A stretch of DNA of 64,000 bases from the NCBI RefSeq assembly GCF_002234675.1, contig NC_019872.2:8758950-8822949 (forward strand). The letters run 5' to 3'. The notes beneath the pieces were generated by a model, which ran no database searches, had not been told where the DNA came from, and saw nothing but the letters and a program-made list of their open reading frames with translations. Of this stretch, positions 1 through 11,009 are shown one piece after another. Each line of letters begins with the position of its first letter. Within the stretch, counting starts at the first letter, position 1. Source of the DNA: Oryzias latipes. Lineage: Eukaryota; Chordata; Actinopteri; Beloniformes; Adrianichthyidae. A program made the translations under genes and the position numbers.

Positions 1-300
1 GCATCACACCAAGAAGGCCCCTGAAACAGAACATCAATGGGGGACCTTTCTGTGTGGCATTTGCATGTTCTTCCTGTGCATTTGTGGGTTTTCACCGGGG
101 ACTCCGGCTTCCTCCCACCGTCCAAAAGCAGGCTTCATAGGTTAATTAGCTTCTCTAAATTGTTCATAGATATGAATGGGAGTGTGAATGGGAGTGTGAA
201 TGGGTGTGTGATTTATATTTGTGGCCCTGCGACAGACAGGCAACCTGTCCAGGATGTCCCCTGCCTTCGCCCACAAGTGGTATACGGTTGGGGGACATTC
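1..300 (+). repeat. tRNA-derived SINE-like repeat, cut by window start
   Basis: This stretch matches the body of the complete SINE at 37085-37460 almost throughout. Shared text includes GGGGGACCTTTCTGTGTGG, the TCCGGCTTCCTCCCACCGTC block, TTCATAGGTTAATT and the CCCTGCGACAGACAGG block. The tRNA-like head is only partly present because the window opens inside it. A short GTGTGAATGGGA minisatellite has expanded at 178-212. This repeat type is very common in teleosts. Confidence 0.75.
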
Positions 301-514
301 AATAGTCAACTGTCCAGTATATCTATATATGCATGTGGACATGTTATAATTTTTTTGGAAATAAGTTATATTTATTTGTAAAAAAAAGAAGAAGAAAACA
401 ACAAGAAAAAAACTTAATTGAAAAAAAGAAGCCTGAAGTATGTTGAGCCAAAAGACCAGTTTGTTCCACCCGGCTCAGTATGAAAAGCAAAGCAGGATAT
501 GATCAAAAAAAATC

Positions 515-1120
515 TTAAAGTCCCACTTCAATCATCTTTTGATCAATTGAAAAAGTGTTCCCACTGGTCTTTTAATAATGATTATGTAGTTTTTAGGCAA
601 AATCATAATACCTGTATTGTTTTCTAGGAAGTGGTTTCTGCAGAGCGACAGGAGCTCATCAGACATTTGCCTCTGAGGTGAGACTGTTGACGTGGAAGCA
701 AGCCTCTACTGATATGCCATCATCTCTTTGTTTACACGCTCTCCTGTGAGCTTACAGCACCTCACAACCCCAAGTTTACATTAGCAATGCAACAAAAATG
801 GCGAGACAACTCAGAGCTATCCAGTCGTAAAGTTTGAGTCAGACAACAGCTCTGGCAATGAAAATGAAGACAATGGATTTGTCTGCAAGTGGATGCATCA
901 GAATGGAGTGAAGCAGAGAGCCTTTGGCCCTATCCATTTCAGTTGCTGCATCACAACTGACAGCCGTTTCAAACAGCATTTTTTCATCTGCTCTGATTCA
1001 TCACAATTTAAGTAAAGAAATGCAGTTTAAATTTTATATACTACCTCCATCATGAGAAAAATCCTACAGTAACATGTTAAAAACACCCAAAACACAATTT
1101 TCATTGAAGTGGGTCTATAA
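515..1120 (+). mobile_element. Medaka-type MITE family, copy A (near full length)
   Basis: The element starts TTAAAGTCCCACTTCAATCA and ends CATTGAAGTGGGTCTATAA, so its termini are inverted repeats. The middle shares the TTTCTAGGA, GTTTCTGCAGAGCGACAGGAG and CAACAAAAATGGCGAGAC blocks with four other copies in the window: 22148-22657, 33630-34363, 50287-50650 and 59438-59980. There is no coding capacity, so it is a non-autonomous DNA element. I recall the family from Oryzias genomes. Its superfamily is not resolved here. Confidence 0.7.
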
Positions 1121-1249
1121 CGTGAAAAAGTTTTTGTTGTTGTTTATAAACGAACTTATCTAGGCAGTCAAGTGAAAATTGCTCCTTTTTAAAACGTGCC
1201 TCCAGTGGCCTTTTCATGAACTACAACATTTAGTACATCCTTGTTTGCA

Positions 1250-1690
1250 TCACAGTTTTTCTCCATTGGTTTGGCTCATTTATTGAAACAGAAATTATAT
1301 TCTGAAAATTCTAAAATCATTTGGCAAAACAGTCTTACAGTTTAGCACAACTCTATAGCTCACTTGCAAAATCTAATATATCTCCCAAAACTGTTCACTC
1401 ATGCTTCAAAAATAAATTCCTTTCTCATGTAAAGAGTCAGTGCCACCAAAATGGCAAAGATCCTTCTCAACTGCTTTGGCTCATTTCTTGAAGCAGACCG
1501 GACATTCTCAACACTCTTGGTGCTTTTGTCAAAATAATGTGGATGGTTCGGCACAACACCAAATCTCATATCTCTCCCCAAACAATTCACTCATGTGTCA
1601 AAACCAAATTTCCCTCAAATTTAAACAGTCAGTGCCCCCAAAATACTTTGTCCCTTTCGCATTGTGTAAGCACTGCAAGTCAAAATGATT
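1250..1690. repeat. Two tandem copies of a ~190 bp repeat
   Basis: Two consecutive units read TTGGCTCATTTATTGAAACAG ... CTCCCAAAACTGTTCACTCATG ... AGTCAGTGCCACCAAAATGG and then TTGGCTCATTTCTTGAAGCAG ... CTCCCCAAACAATTCACTCATG ... AGTCAGTGCCCCCAAAATAC. The blocks recur in the same order about 200 bases later. The pair lies beside the IS630-like transposase remnant at 2077-2930 and may be its flanking non-coding part. No gene is seen. Confidence 0.5.
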
Positions 1691-2076
1691 AGATGTTTTG
1701 TCACTATGGCAGAGGACCATTGAAATATCCCTCGTGTCCACCTTTCTGTCTTAGCTCAGTCCTTTATTGACAATGGTAACTGTACTGTTTGTGTATAGCT
1801 AACAGAATACAATTTTGTATAAAATGGAAGAAAAGAAAAAGGATTTTAGGGTAAGAGTAGCCTCTTAGGTTTAACAGCACACAGTGCACTCATTCTGCCA
1901 AGGAAATTGTAACCATTATCATTCACACACATAAAGTAACTTTCATACATAAGAGTAAAAAGAAAATGTATACAGCATAATATACTTTGTAATATAAACA
2001 CAAACAAAAAACAATGAATATGATATGTAGCCTACAGTGCTGCAAATAATGCTTCAGTTTCACAACTAACAGTTCT

Positions 2077-2930
2077 TCACTGGTCGCTGTCCTCATCTTC
2101 CCTCTCCTGGTCATCGTACTCACCCTGCTGGCCGTCCTCACGCTGCTGTCTGTCTGGCCTGTCATGTTGCCTGTCGGACTCCTCCCCCTCCCAGCTCTGC
2201 CTGCTTCTCTGCCTGATTGCCACCAGCTGACTCCACTCTCATCATCATCTGCTGCTGCTGCTTAAAAGGAGACTCCTCTCCACAGTTCATCGCCAGTTCG
2301 TTACCCCTTATGGTGACTAGCCCTGGTCCAAGTCATGCTCAGAAACTTTATGTTATGCTTCGTTCTCGCTCTAAACCTCTGCTCCTTGTCTCAGGATCTT
2401 CAACCACCCAAGAGTGAAGTCAGCGTGGATCATCCTCTCAGCTACACAGAAGCCTACAAGAAACCACAGCCTACGCCAACCGCATTAAGCCCTCCAGCCA
2501 CGCCATCAGGCTCGTCCACGTCACCACCAGCCACGAACAACTACACATCTGGAGAAACAATAAAACTCTTCTTACCTCTAAACTCACCTGTCCTTGTTCT
2601 GGGTTACAGCATCTGGGTTCCACCCCCCACATTATCATGACATGGCCAAAGATTCTCGTCCACATCACATCGTATATTCTCCCTTGCGATGCAACGAGGG
2701 AAAAAACGGCGTGCATGTCACAACCATCCCCTACACTGATCTCCTGCAATATCCTCACACGCAGCATCCATTGCATGGAGCAGGGACTTCTGATCTTGAG
2801 CCCGATGCTCATAGACTCTCCACCTCCAAGCGGAGAAAAACTCCTCAATAGGATTGAGAAAAGGAGAGTAAGGTTGTAGGAACACTATGACCATCCTTGG
2901 ATGAGTAACCAGGCCCAGTGACCAGTGAAA
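2077..2930 (-). pseudogene. IS630/Tc1-mariner-type transposase C-terminal remnant, split by a solo LTR
   Basis: Minus-strand reading from about 2930 gives the DDE_3 endonuclease signature LQPYSPFLNPIEEFFSAWRW, then AMDAACEDIAGDQCRGWL, HARRFFPRC and CDVDENLW. After the LTR at 2160-2642 the frame resumes as an acidic tail ending EREDEDSDQ with a stop at 2077-2079. At least one in-frame stop follows GWL, and the N-terminal DNA-binding part and first catalytic aspartates are absent, so the gene is dead. As far as can be seen, the reading frame on both sides of the LTR joins at the duplicated TGGCC. This is a plain DNA transposon of the fish IS630-like group. Confidence 0.75.
2160..2642 (+). mobile_element. 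Solo LTR, probably Ty3/gypsy-like, family 1
   Basis: This 483 bp segment begins TGTCATG and ends CATGACA. It is flanked on both sides by the perfect 5 bp target duplication TGGCC (2155-2159 and 2643-2647). The start GACTCCTCCCCCTCC, followed by GATTGCCACCAGCTG, matches the reverse complement of the second copy at 46599-47079. No internal retroelement genes are present, which is the usual result of LTR-LTR recombination. The intact target duplication suggests moderate age. It lies inside a Tc1-type transposase remnant, so it is younger than that element. Family assignment (Ty3/gypsy rather than ERV or BEL) is inferred from LTR length and the 5 bp duplication. Confidence 0.8.
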
Positions 2931-4040
2931 TAATGTGTTGATGTGTGAAAAAATACAAAATTAAAATTAGGTGCAGAGTATACTACAAATACATTAATAA
3001 CTGGTTGGTTAAACAATATGGTGCCTTACTTTTTTCTTGTACTTCTATCAAAGTATTAGGGATAATAATAAAATCATGTTGGAGACTTAACAAAGGTTTT
3101 CCAAATCTGTTTCTTTGGTTTGAACACTTTTTATATAAAAAAAATAAACTTAGCATGACTTTCTGTCTCTTGTTTCTTGTCTGCAGTGCACAAGTTGCAT
3201 AATTCAATCCTCTGAGCTGTGTAGTGTATCCTTATTTGTTTTAGTGTAGTGTTTTGCGTGACTTACTTTGCTTCATTAAAAAACGCAAATCAAATATTTC
3301 TTTGTTGAACAAAGTAACTTGTGTTTACAAATTTCACAGGTTTGATATCTGAGAAAAGAGGTGTTTCATGCTATAACAACAATAACACAATTTCTGAGTA
3401 ACAGAAGCAAAACTTCAAATATGTTTCTTGAAATGTAGGGAAGATTAAAAAACAAAAGCACAATGTCATTGCTGTCAAGAAGACAAGTATAAGTAGAAGC
3501 AAAACATTAGGAAAAGCTTAAAACAAAGTTGCAAAAATACAATGAACCCATGTTATAGAATATACAAACATGCCCCTTTATGTAAATTCAATATATTTTC
3601 AATATATTTTGAAATGTCTGCTCTCTGTGACTCCAGAACCCGTTTAGTCTTGACAGAACTCACCCCCACAATGAAAAATCCTGGAACCAAATCTGTGTAA
3701 AATGGAACCTGGACTGTCTGCAACATTGGCAATGACATGGCACTCAGTGCCTTCACAGCCAATTTCAGTGAAACATGACAGCAGGTAATCATTGCAACTA
3801 CATTCAAGGAGTAGGTTTCAAGTTTTGTTTAGGTAGAATAAACACGTCATCCTGCACAAGCATAACATAAGAAAACAAAACATTATCAAATGAAGGGTTT
3901 TTTTTCATCCACCAGCAAAGGAAAGTGTTGAAATGTATTTACAAATATCTTCATTTCGGAGTCTTCAACAGAGTTTTACCCTGTAGTTTCAAACTAAAAG
4001 AAGCACACACACAAACAAGCATCCAGTCGATAAAGAGGCA
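2931..4040. other. Gene-free stretch, 3' flank of first claudin
   Basis: AT-rich sequence without a supported gene. From about 3340 to 4040 it is related to the 3' flanks of the other two tandem claudins (9040-9712 and 14970-15624). An example is the GAAATGTATTTACAAATATC and GTTTTACCCTGTAGTTTCAAA text, so it belongs to the tandem duplication unit and probably includes the 3' UTR of the minus-strand gene. Confidence 0.6.
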
Positions 4041-4691
4041 TTAAACACAATCTTTTCTGTCATATCCTCCACCTGTAGTGATGCTGTCCGGTGCAGAGTA
4101 AGCCATTCTTATTGGCTTGTATTTCTCCTCTTTTGGTGGACACCTGGTGCACAGCAAAGCCCCTCCAATCAGAAGAAGGGCAGCTGCTCCCCAGCCAATG
4201 TAGAGCGATGCTCCGACCTCCCTCTTCAGCGCTTCTACCACTAGTGGGTTGTAAAAATCCCGGATAATGGTGTTCGCACTCGAGGAGACAGGGATGAGGA
4301 CCAGAAGTCCGGCAAGGATGAAGAAGATCCCAGAAATGATCATCACTTTGGCCTTTGCTGATTCATCTTCAATGCAGTTGGTGCACTTGGCTCCAACAAT
4401 AGAGATCAACACCCCTAGCACTCCGAGTATAATGGCTACGACTGTCATTGCTCTGGAGGCCTGCAGGTCAGGAGATAACGCCAGCATAGAATCATACATC
4501 TTGCATTGCATCTGGCCTGTGCTCTGAGTGACACAGTTCATCCATAAGCCCTCCCAGATGACCTGAGCGGTGACAATGTTGGATCCTATGAAAGCCGACG
4601 TCCTCCACTGAGGCAAGGCGCATATTATGATTGCACCGATGAATCCAGTGAATCCAAGAGAAATGCCCGCTATTTCCAAACCCATCGACAT
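4041..4691 (-). CDS. Claudin, tandem copy 1 (claudin 3/4-like, aberrant W137S and -DCV end)
   Basis: This is a single-exon four-pass claudin of 216 residues, a tight-junction protein controlling paracellular permeability. Seen: W29, G48-L49-W50 with C53 and C63 (the claudin extracellular-loop-1 signature), four hydrophobic segments at about 8-27, 82-102, 117-137 and 161-182, and a basic-tyrosine tail. I chose the start at MSMGLE because both sister copies begin there. The frame stays open upstream to 4925, but that extension is not claudin-like. Two oddities against the sisters: the near-invariant W137 of PVSW is Ser, and the C-terminal PDZ ligand reads -DCV instead of -DYV. Either a diverged paralogue or a copy losing function; the frame is intact. 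Teleost claudin-28-type genes are the likely equivalents, which I cannot confirm. Confidence 0.92.
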   Translation of the reverse strand: MSMGLEIAGISLGFTGFIGAIIICALPQWRTSAFIGSNIVTAQVIWEGLWMNCVTQSTGQMQCKMYDSMLALSPDLQASRAMTVVAIILGVLGVLISIVGAKCTNCIEDESAKAKVMIISGIFFILAGLLVLIPVSSSANTIIRDFYNPLVVEALKREVGASLYIGWGAAALLLIGGALLCTRCPPKEEKYKPIRMAYSAPDSITTGGGYDRKDCV

Positions 4692-5639
4692 GATTCCTCT
4701 TTGTATGGCAGCAAACAGGAGTCCAAAAACTCGAAAACGAAAAACTCTTTTAGAAGACCGCAAAGATTTTCCTGTTCTGTGTTGGGTTAAAATGTTAGAC
4801 CAACACTCACAGATTATAAATGAGGCTAAAGAAAGACAATGGATTCTTGAGGAGAGACAGACGGAACATCCTCTCATGCAAATCTCCAAATCTGCTTTGA
4901 GTTCACAAATGTCTGCCCTCCGCATTTATTTTAAACAGGGCAGTCCTTGGGTCACAATGTCTTTTGCAATTCTAGGGGAGGAGGAACATATAACCACAAC
5001 GCAAGTAAGAAAAACACGTGAGATGTCTGCTCTTTGTCCATCTCTGTGGGGGATGCTTCCTGTTTTTTTAAGATTGCTCGCTGTTTTGTGAGACATATAT
5101 GAAATGTCACTGTGTCTGCATTCGTTTCCTGGTTAAAACAAACTCTGACAACAAAACAGTTCAAGCATACATATCACCATAGATGGTCACACAAGCATTC
5201 ATCTCATGATCTAAATTGGAGTGAGAAGAAAAGCGAATGTATAATAACAAAAAATTTAATAAAACAGTTTCAACACTATTCCACCTGTTTATGATATATT
5301 TGCTTAAAAGAAAAATCACAAAAATAATGAATTCTTATTCAGATTTTCAATTGCCAGATCATTCTTTGAGCAAAGTACACGTACACTCAGGGTTCATGTG
5401 AGTGAGAATGAGGCTTCTCAAATTAATTCTCAAGGCCCATATCTTCAATTTGGTCTTCACAAGAGTTAACCATCAGCGGATGCAGCTCAGTTGGCTCTGG
5501 TTTAATCGCTGTAGAGATGAGACAATTGCACAAAGAACACAGGCAAGGAATGCAACAACATCCACACAAGGTCAAAATGGCAGCTATACAGCTGTGGACG
5601 ACAATGCGGAAGCTACCAGTGAGCGATACTTCCCAAACA

Positions 5640-7160
5640 CTCAGCCAATGAAAGGCTTCGCACTCTAAATGGTAAGATTAAAGAACATTACGGTCTTGAT
5701 ACCACCATGTGGGACTCCTGGCTGGGTGCCAGGCAGAAGTCCCACATGGTGGTATCAACACCGTAATGTTCTTTAATCTTACCATTTAGAGTGCGAAGCC
5801 TTTCAATGGCCTTGGTCAGGCCGTCGTCGGAGGCGGTGCTGTTAGGGATGAATGTGCAACACTGTTCTCCGAACATGGTGAACACATCATGCTTTTTAGC
5901 CAGCAGCATTTTGAGGGTGATCCTGTTCAAGAAGGTCATTAGAGAGGTTGCAGACAGCTGCTCATGTACAGCCTCAAACCCCTATGGTGTCCTGTTCCTT
6001 TATTTTTTTGGACGTTATAATGGATGTCAGTTGATTCTGTCAACGTTTTTGTTAATCGTACACCACCCACAGAGAAAGGATTCGAAGCCAGCTGCAACCT
6101 GATTAACCAGTTTATATTCGTCTGCCTATCCTCGTGGTACTCCTATGGCATTTATGTAAGTGGGGTCAATTTCTGTTAGCCACACTCCTCGCATTTGTCT
6201 AGGATTCCATCTGTGAGGATACAGACTAGACAACCAGTTTTACCAAAACTTCAACAGTCATGGGATACACAGTCACACAGGTAACAGCAGTGTAACCGGT
6301 GCACAGTATGCAGTTACATTTTTGGGCAGTTAATTTAGAAATTGGTATAATTGCAGAAGTCATGGTCAGGCGAACCTTCAGTGAACCATTTAGGTAAGGA
6401 TTGAGTTTATCGGATGAGTGCAGTTATCACATCACTTCCACTTGTCTGATTAGCTTCACTGGTAGAATTGGTTTCTTTGTGTTCCGGAACCTGCAGGTAC
6501 TTCCTGATCGAAAATAATGTAACAGCATTGACAACAACGCAAACACAACATTTCACACAATTCCATGAAATAATTTAAAAAAATTCTATAATTCTATAAA
6601 AACCATGTGTATCGCTTGGAACCGATTTTTAGGTTTGGAGAATTGCCCTCTTTGCGACCTGAGATTCCCTTGTGCATTGTGCCTGGCACAGATTAAACAT
6701 TCCCTACAAAGATTATTATTATTAATTTTGTTTGAGTAAGACCTACAAAGACTTTATGAGTAAGAATTAAAGCCATATGTTGTATAATAGTTATTTATTT
6801 GTTTACACATTCCCTCAGTTTGACACGTCACCCCATGGGCTTAACCTGCTTTGGTTTAATCCATCAGAGTTCCCCATCCCCCTGTTGTGCCAATACTGAG
6901 CGAATGTGTGTAATGTAAAAAAAAGCGTATTGGCTGTCTGTGTAAATTGTGACGCCATTATCTTTCACTGACTTGCATGCTTTAGTTAACGCTACTAGTT
7001 CTGCAGCTTGTGCTGAAAGGTGAGAGTGGTATGGTTCGGCTTTTAAAACTCTGTTGTGGGTTATTACCATAGCCTGTTTGAGCATTCCCAAATTCATTTT
7101 TGTGAGATGAACCATCACAAAAAGCACTTCACCCAGCTCTAATCCTAACATCAAAATTTT
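5640..7160 (-). pseudogene. Fossil endogenous retrovirus remnant (gamma/epsilon-like), pol RNase H and env TM parts
   Basis: On the minus strand, 6864-7154 carries RNase H text (SAQAAELVALTKACK followed by IYTDSQYAF). Further downstream, 5688-5990 carries env transmembrane-subunit text (MFGEQCCTFIPN, with the CC of the CX6CC-type motif). The pol-then-env order fits one minus-strand provirus, but only a few hundred bases separate the two parts, so most of integrase and the surface subunit are gone. No LTRs were recognised at either end. The element is heavily broken and old. Its left edge is an inverted repeat (separate entry). Family placement is by motif memory only. Confidence 0.7.
5645..5809. 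repeat. Near-perfect inverted repeat, 72 bp arms, ~21 bp centre
   Basis: The arm 5645-5716 reads in reverse complement as 5738-5809 with only about three differences. The centre (5717-5737) itself can pair as CCTGGC/GCCAGG around a short loop, so the whole locus is one long hairpin. Arm sequence derives from the fossil retroviral env part. It looks like a local inverted duplication, or alternatively an assembly foldback. Confidence 0.85.
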
Positions 7161-7657
7161 ATCACGTCCAAATAAATTTGGACATTCTGGAAATTCTGCA
7201 TATTGTAAAACTTATAATTTACAATGGTGATCTTCTGGGTCCTTAATCCAAACTGCTTCTTTTTCTGCCACATTTATTCTTTCACAATCAGCTTCACACA
7301 CTGTTACTGAATTTTGAAAGTGCAATTTTGGGTACATGTTCTCTGCATGCATTCCTGCACGCTCCTGTGTCACACAGAAATGCAATTTTCTTTTCATTTC
7401 TTTCCATTTACTAATAAAACAGTTTCAACACTGTGTCAGTTTGGGCAGAGGGTGTGATAGAGGACAAGAGGGTTTCTGCCGTTCTGCAGAGGGTTCTGCC
7501 TGCTTTATTCGGTTAAGACATTTTTTTAACAGAAATTCTTAAAATAAAGTAACTGTGCATGCCCATAAATGGAGAAAATATGGAGGCAGCACAAAGAAGA
7601 GGAAGGTTTGAGCTTGTCATGCAAGCATTTTGCGGGTTAGAAAAAAGTGAAGCACAG

Positions 7658-8080
7658 TTAACCTAAAAAAAAAAAAGAAACAGGTTTCCACCAATATATC
7701 ATGATTAATAGTGTCAAAAGAAAAGCCTTCTTTAGATCAATAAAAATTCCTGCAACATATTTGTTCTGATCAATTGCATTTGTGATTTGCTTTATAAAGT
7801 CTATGATTGCCAAGGATGTTGATCTGTTTGCTCTGAATCCATTTTGACTGTCACTAAGAAGTTTGTGCTTTTCGATATATGCATCCAATCTACATTCAAA
7901 ACGTTTCTCCAAAATTTTGGATAATATGGGTCTGTAGTTTGTGAAGTGGTGCTTGTTCCCAGTTTTATACAGCGGTATGACTTTGGCTATTTTCATGCTG
8001 TTTGGAAAGGAACCTGATTGAAAAGATAAGTTACAGATGAACACGAGTGGTTTCAAAATACCATAAATCACTTTTTTCAA
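7658..8080 (-). pseudogene. LINE reverse transcriptase fragment (jockey/L2/CR1 supergroup)
   Basis: The minus-strand frame contains FPNSMKIAKVIPLYKTGNKH, then NYRP, SKILEKRFECRLDAYIEKH, NGFRANRSTSLAIIDFI and GIFIDLKKAF. These are reverse-transcriptase blocks of a non-LTR retrotransposon (fingers to the first catalytic Asp region). The YRPI...SKILE and F-DLKKAF arrangement is typical of jockey/L2/CR1-type LINEs. The frame lacks the YADD block and the rest of the enzyme and ends in low-complexity sequence, so it is a 5'- and 3'-truncated relic. It could also belong to a Rex1-type family. Confidence 0.75.
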
Positions 8081-8269
8081 TATGATGTACTTTCAAAATA
8101 AAAGACATCCTGTGCCACATCTCAATCCAGCAAATGTAATAGAAGGTTGTGTAATGTCAGCAGTTTTTAAAAAAACCCACACCGTTTTTTGTTTCATTTA
8201 TTATTCTCAGCCAGAAATGTGTAAATCTAACAAACTAAAATTAAATCAGGGCTAATTAAGTTACCCTTA

Positions 8270-8540
8270 CTATGCTGAACTATAAGGTGCACTTTAAATC
8301 CTGGAATTTGTTCAGATGTAGAAAATCCACCTTAAATATTTCTGGTTGTGCTTATAGACTTCAAAGTAATTTTCTGTGGTACACGTCACCCAAAAATCTG
8401 TCAAAATGTTTTAGTTCGACTTATTTAAACTACAAAGTTGAACTGCTTGATAGATTGTTGGAGCATTATGGGTACTGTAGTCAGAAGCCTCCAAGAGTGA
8501 TACGTACTGTCCCTCAACAGGATGTGAAGGAGTTAAATAA
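8270..8540. repeat. Decayed DNA-transposon-like interspersed repeat
   Basis: Text such as ACTATAAGGTGCACTTTAAATCC and GTTGGAGCATTATGGGTACTG resembles an old vertebrate-wide repeat in which a gene-sized unit carries GAGCATTACGGCTAC-like motifs. No conserved coding frame. The assignment rests on memory of similar fish sequences and is weak. Confidence 0.35.
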
Positions 8541-8655
8541 AGTTTGAGCAAGTTTACTTCACTTATTACTTACTTTTTACTCTGCATTAACTTTGACAAA
8601 AGAGCTATTTTAAAACAACTTAAAATAGTTTTTAAAACTTTTTTTTTATTTTTTA

Positions 8656-8814
8656 TTAACCCTTGTGCTATCCTAGGCACTTTAATATTGGGAGTTGGGT
8701 CATCTAGACCCACTAGACAGTGCTCTGAACCTTTTTTCTTCAATGATTTGTGAACCTCACTGGTGTCCATGGATTACATGAAATCTTTCCACCTTTGTCA
8801 TGGTAGGGAGAACA
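8656..8814 (+). mobile_element. Medaka-type MITE fragment with TTAA edge (piggyBac-like)
   Basis: Begins TTAACCCTTGTGCTATCC and continues GGGTCATCTAGACCCACTAG, GACAGTGCTCTGAACC and CATGGTAGGGAGAAC. I recall this as a very abundant Oryzias repeat whose full copies end GATAGCACAAGGGTTAA. Here only the left terminus with its TTAA is present; the right end is missing at about 8814. The TTAA edge suggests a piggyBac-type origin. Confidence 0.6.
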
Positions 8815-8819
8815 TACTC

Positions 8820-9020
8820 ACTTGTCCCCGTCTTTCATTAAATCCTGTTTTCAGTAACTGTTGTTCAAGCACCAGTGCAAAAGCTTTGCTAGAAACTGAA
8901 CTTAATACTCAAAGAGCTAATAAACAGTATGTGCAGAACAAACATGGACGGATTCGCCAAAACCTTTCACACAAACATAGTTTGGTGTCAGGATACACTC
9001 TAACCAGACATTACACACTT
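8820..9020. repeat. Claudin-array flank block, copy 1
   Basis: Contains CACTTGTCCCCGTCTTTCATT, CACCAGTGCAAAAGC, then AAACATGGACGGATTCGCC. It is closely related to 12425-12600 and more distantly to 11010-11260 and 16745-16960. Part of the tandem duplication that produced the three sister claudins. Confidence 0.7.
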
Positions 9021-9712
9021 TAAGTTGAGTACTTTATTCATATTCTTTGTTAATATTGTGTGTTTCACAACACAATAGCAATAAAACAATTCTGAAGTAA
9101 AAAAAAGCAAAACTTCAAACATGGACATCTTCATTGAAATATCAGCAACCTGGAAACAATGCATGCCGTCATCTCTGCTAAGAAAACAACATGATTATCA
9201 GAGAAACATTAAGCTTAAAATAAAGTTGTAAAAAATATAATTTTTTTTAATATAATACACAAAAATGCTGATATTTAAATAAAATATAGTTTGTGAAAGT
9301 CTCCTCTGTGACCCCACATCCAGGTTTAGTCTTAACAGAACTCTCCTACATTAGATGTAAAACACACACACGTCTTGAACTAGATCAATGCAGAGAAGGA
9401 TCTGGCATTTCCGCAATATTGGAAGTACAATTTTTTCATAGCAAGCTTTGTTGAAACATGACACCAGATAGTCGATGCACATCATTTTAAAAGCATTATT
9501 TAAGTAGAAAGAACACATTATCTTACACAGGAATTAAACATAAAAGCACACAAAAGTATTGTCAAACTGAAGGTAATCATTTTCATCTGCAAGCAAAGTA
9601 AAATGTTGAAATGTATTTACAAATATCTTCATCTCGGAGTCTTTAACAGAGTTTTACCCTGTAGTTTCAAAGTAGCACACACACAAACAAGCGTATAGTA
9701 AATAGAAAAGCA

Positions 9713-10363
9713 TTAAACATAGTCCTTTCTGTCATATCCTCCACCTGTAGTGATGCCGCGTGGTGCAGAGTAGGCCATTCTCGTTGGCTTGTATTTCTCC
9801 TCTTTTGGTGGACACCTGGTGCACAGCACAGCCCCTCCAATCAAAAGAAGGGCAGCTGCTCCCCAGCCAATGTAGAGCGATGCTCCCATCTCCCTCTTCT
9901 GAGTTTCTGCCAGTAGTGGGTTGTAAAAATCCCGGATAATGGCGTTCGCACTCCAGGAGACAGGGATGAGGACCAGAAGGCCGGCGAGAATGAAGAAGAT
10001 CCCAGAAATGATCATCACTTTGGCCTTTCCTGTTTCATCTTCAATGCAGTTGGTGCACTTGGCTCCAAGAATAGAGATCAACACCCCTAGCACTCCGAAT
10101 ATAATGGCTACGACTGTCATTGCTCTGGAGGCCTGCAGGTCTTGAGGTAACGCCAGCATAGAATCATACATCTTGCATTGCATCTGGCCTGTGCTCTGAA
10201 TGACACAGTTCATCCATAAGCCCTCCCAGGTAACCTGAGAGGTGACAATGTTGGATCCTATGAAAGCCGTCGTCCTCCACTGAGGCAAGACGCATATTAT
10301 TATTGCACCGATGAATCCAATGAATCCAAGAGAAATGCCCGCTAATTCCAAACCCATCGACAT
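9713..10363 (-). CDS. Claudin, tandem copy 2 (claudin 3/4-like)
   Basis: Intronless four-pass claudin of 216 residues for tight-junction strands. Seen: W29, GLW48-50 with C53 and C63, the conserved PVSW at 134-137, the extracellular-loop-2 text [14 protein letters not shown], an LLLIGG fourth membrane segment, and a C-terminal -RKDYV that fits binding to ZO-type PDZ domains. The start MSMGLE follows a 5' UTR shared with copies 1 and 3 (ATTCCTCTTTGTATGGC next to the ATG). A TATA box lies about 150 bases upstream. By eye it differs from copy 3 at only a small fraction of residues, so duplication is fairly recent or the copies are homogenised by gene conversion. A teleost claudin-28-type gene is likely; exact orthology is not settled. 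Confidence 0.95.
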   Translation of the reverse strand: MSMGLELAGISLGFIGFIGAIIICVLPQWRTTAFIGSNIVTSQVTWEGLWMNCVIQSTGQMQCKMYDSMLALPQDLQASRAMTVVAIIFGVLGVLISILGAKCTNCIEDETGKAKVMIISGIFFILAGLLVLIPVSWSANAIIRDFYNPLLAETQKREMGASLYIGWGAAALLLIGGAVLCTRCPPKEEKYKPTRMAYSAPRGITTGGGYDRKDYV

Positions 10364-10510
10364 GATTCCTCTTTGTATGGCAGCAAGTCCAGAAATTCAA
10401 ACACAAAAACCTCTTTCAAGATTCTTAGATAGTTAGGATTTTGTCGAAATGGCACAGCTCAGAGAGGGTGTGATGAAGCTATAATGATACAGCCACAGAA
10501 GCACAGGATC

Positions 10511-10517
10511 CTTTATA
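10511..10517 (-). promoter_or_regulatory. TATA box of claudin copy 2
   Basis: Reverse complement reads GGTATAAAGGATCC, 148-154 bases upstream of the ATG. The same TATAAAGGAT text with matching surroundings (GATACAGCCACAGAAGCAC in the plus orientation) occurs upstream of copy 3, which supports it as a conserved core promoter. Confidence 0.65.
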
Positions 10518-11009
10518 CCTCGGGGAAAAAGGAGGTGCTTCCATGCACTGATGTCACCTGGTACCTGCTTCTACCTATGTTTAGACTACCACACCCTGAA
10601 AAGGAAGTGTGCGTGCACAATGATGGAGGGAAGCTGGAGGCAGTGCGAATGAAAGAGGAAGGACTGAGCTTACATGTATTGGGGAGGTTGGACAAATGTG
10701 AAACCCACTTAACTTCCAAGAAAAACAAACACTTCAACAACAAAAAGGCTATTTTCCGAGGGGAGTTGTGCTTAACCCCCTGTGGTTTATTAGAGAAACA
10801 AGTGACTCTAGGAGTTAAAATGACATTTTATGCAACAAAAAAATATTTTTTTCAGAACACAGAATTCAAAAAATTCTAAGGAAGTGTTGGTTCCCTTATT
10901 AATAAAAGCAGGTTTCATAAAAAGGTCAATAGAGAAGTAGCTTTTTAGACAAAGAGCTGTGTTAAGCATCAGCACAGAAATTTAAATACCTACATCAAGT
11001 GGAAAAAAC

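Noticed and set aside
2217-2640. Plus-strand frames with Pro/Ser-rich text
   Set aside because: They lie wholly inside the solo LTR and are not genes.
4692-4925. N-terminal extension of the first claudin frame (78 codons)
   Set aside because: Sister copies start at the MSMGLE position, and the extension has no claudin resemblance; it is an accidentally open 5' UTR.
7212-7397. 61-codon minus-strand frame next to the fossil retroviral RNase H
   Set aside because: No motif links it to pol or to any host family.
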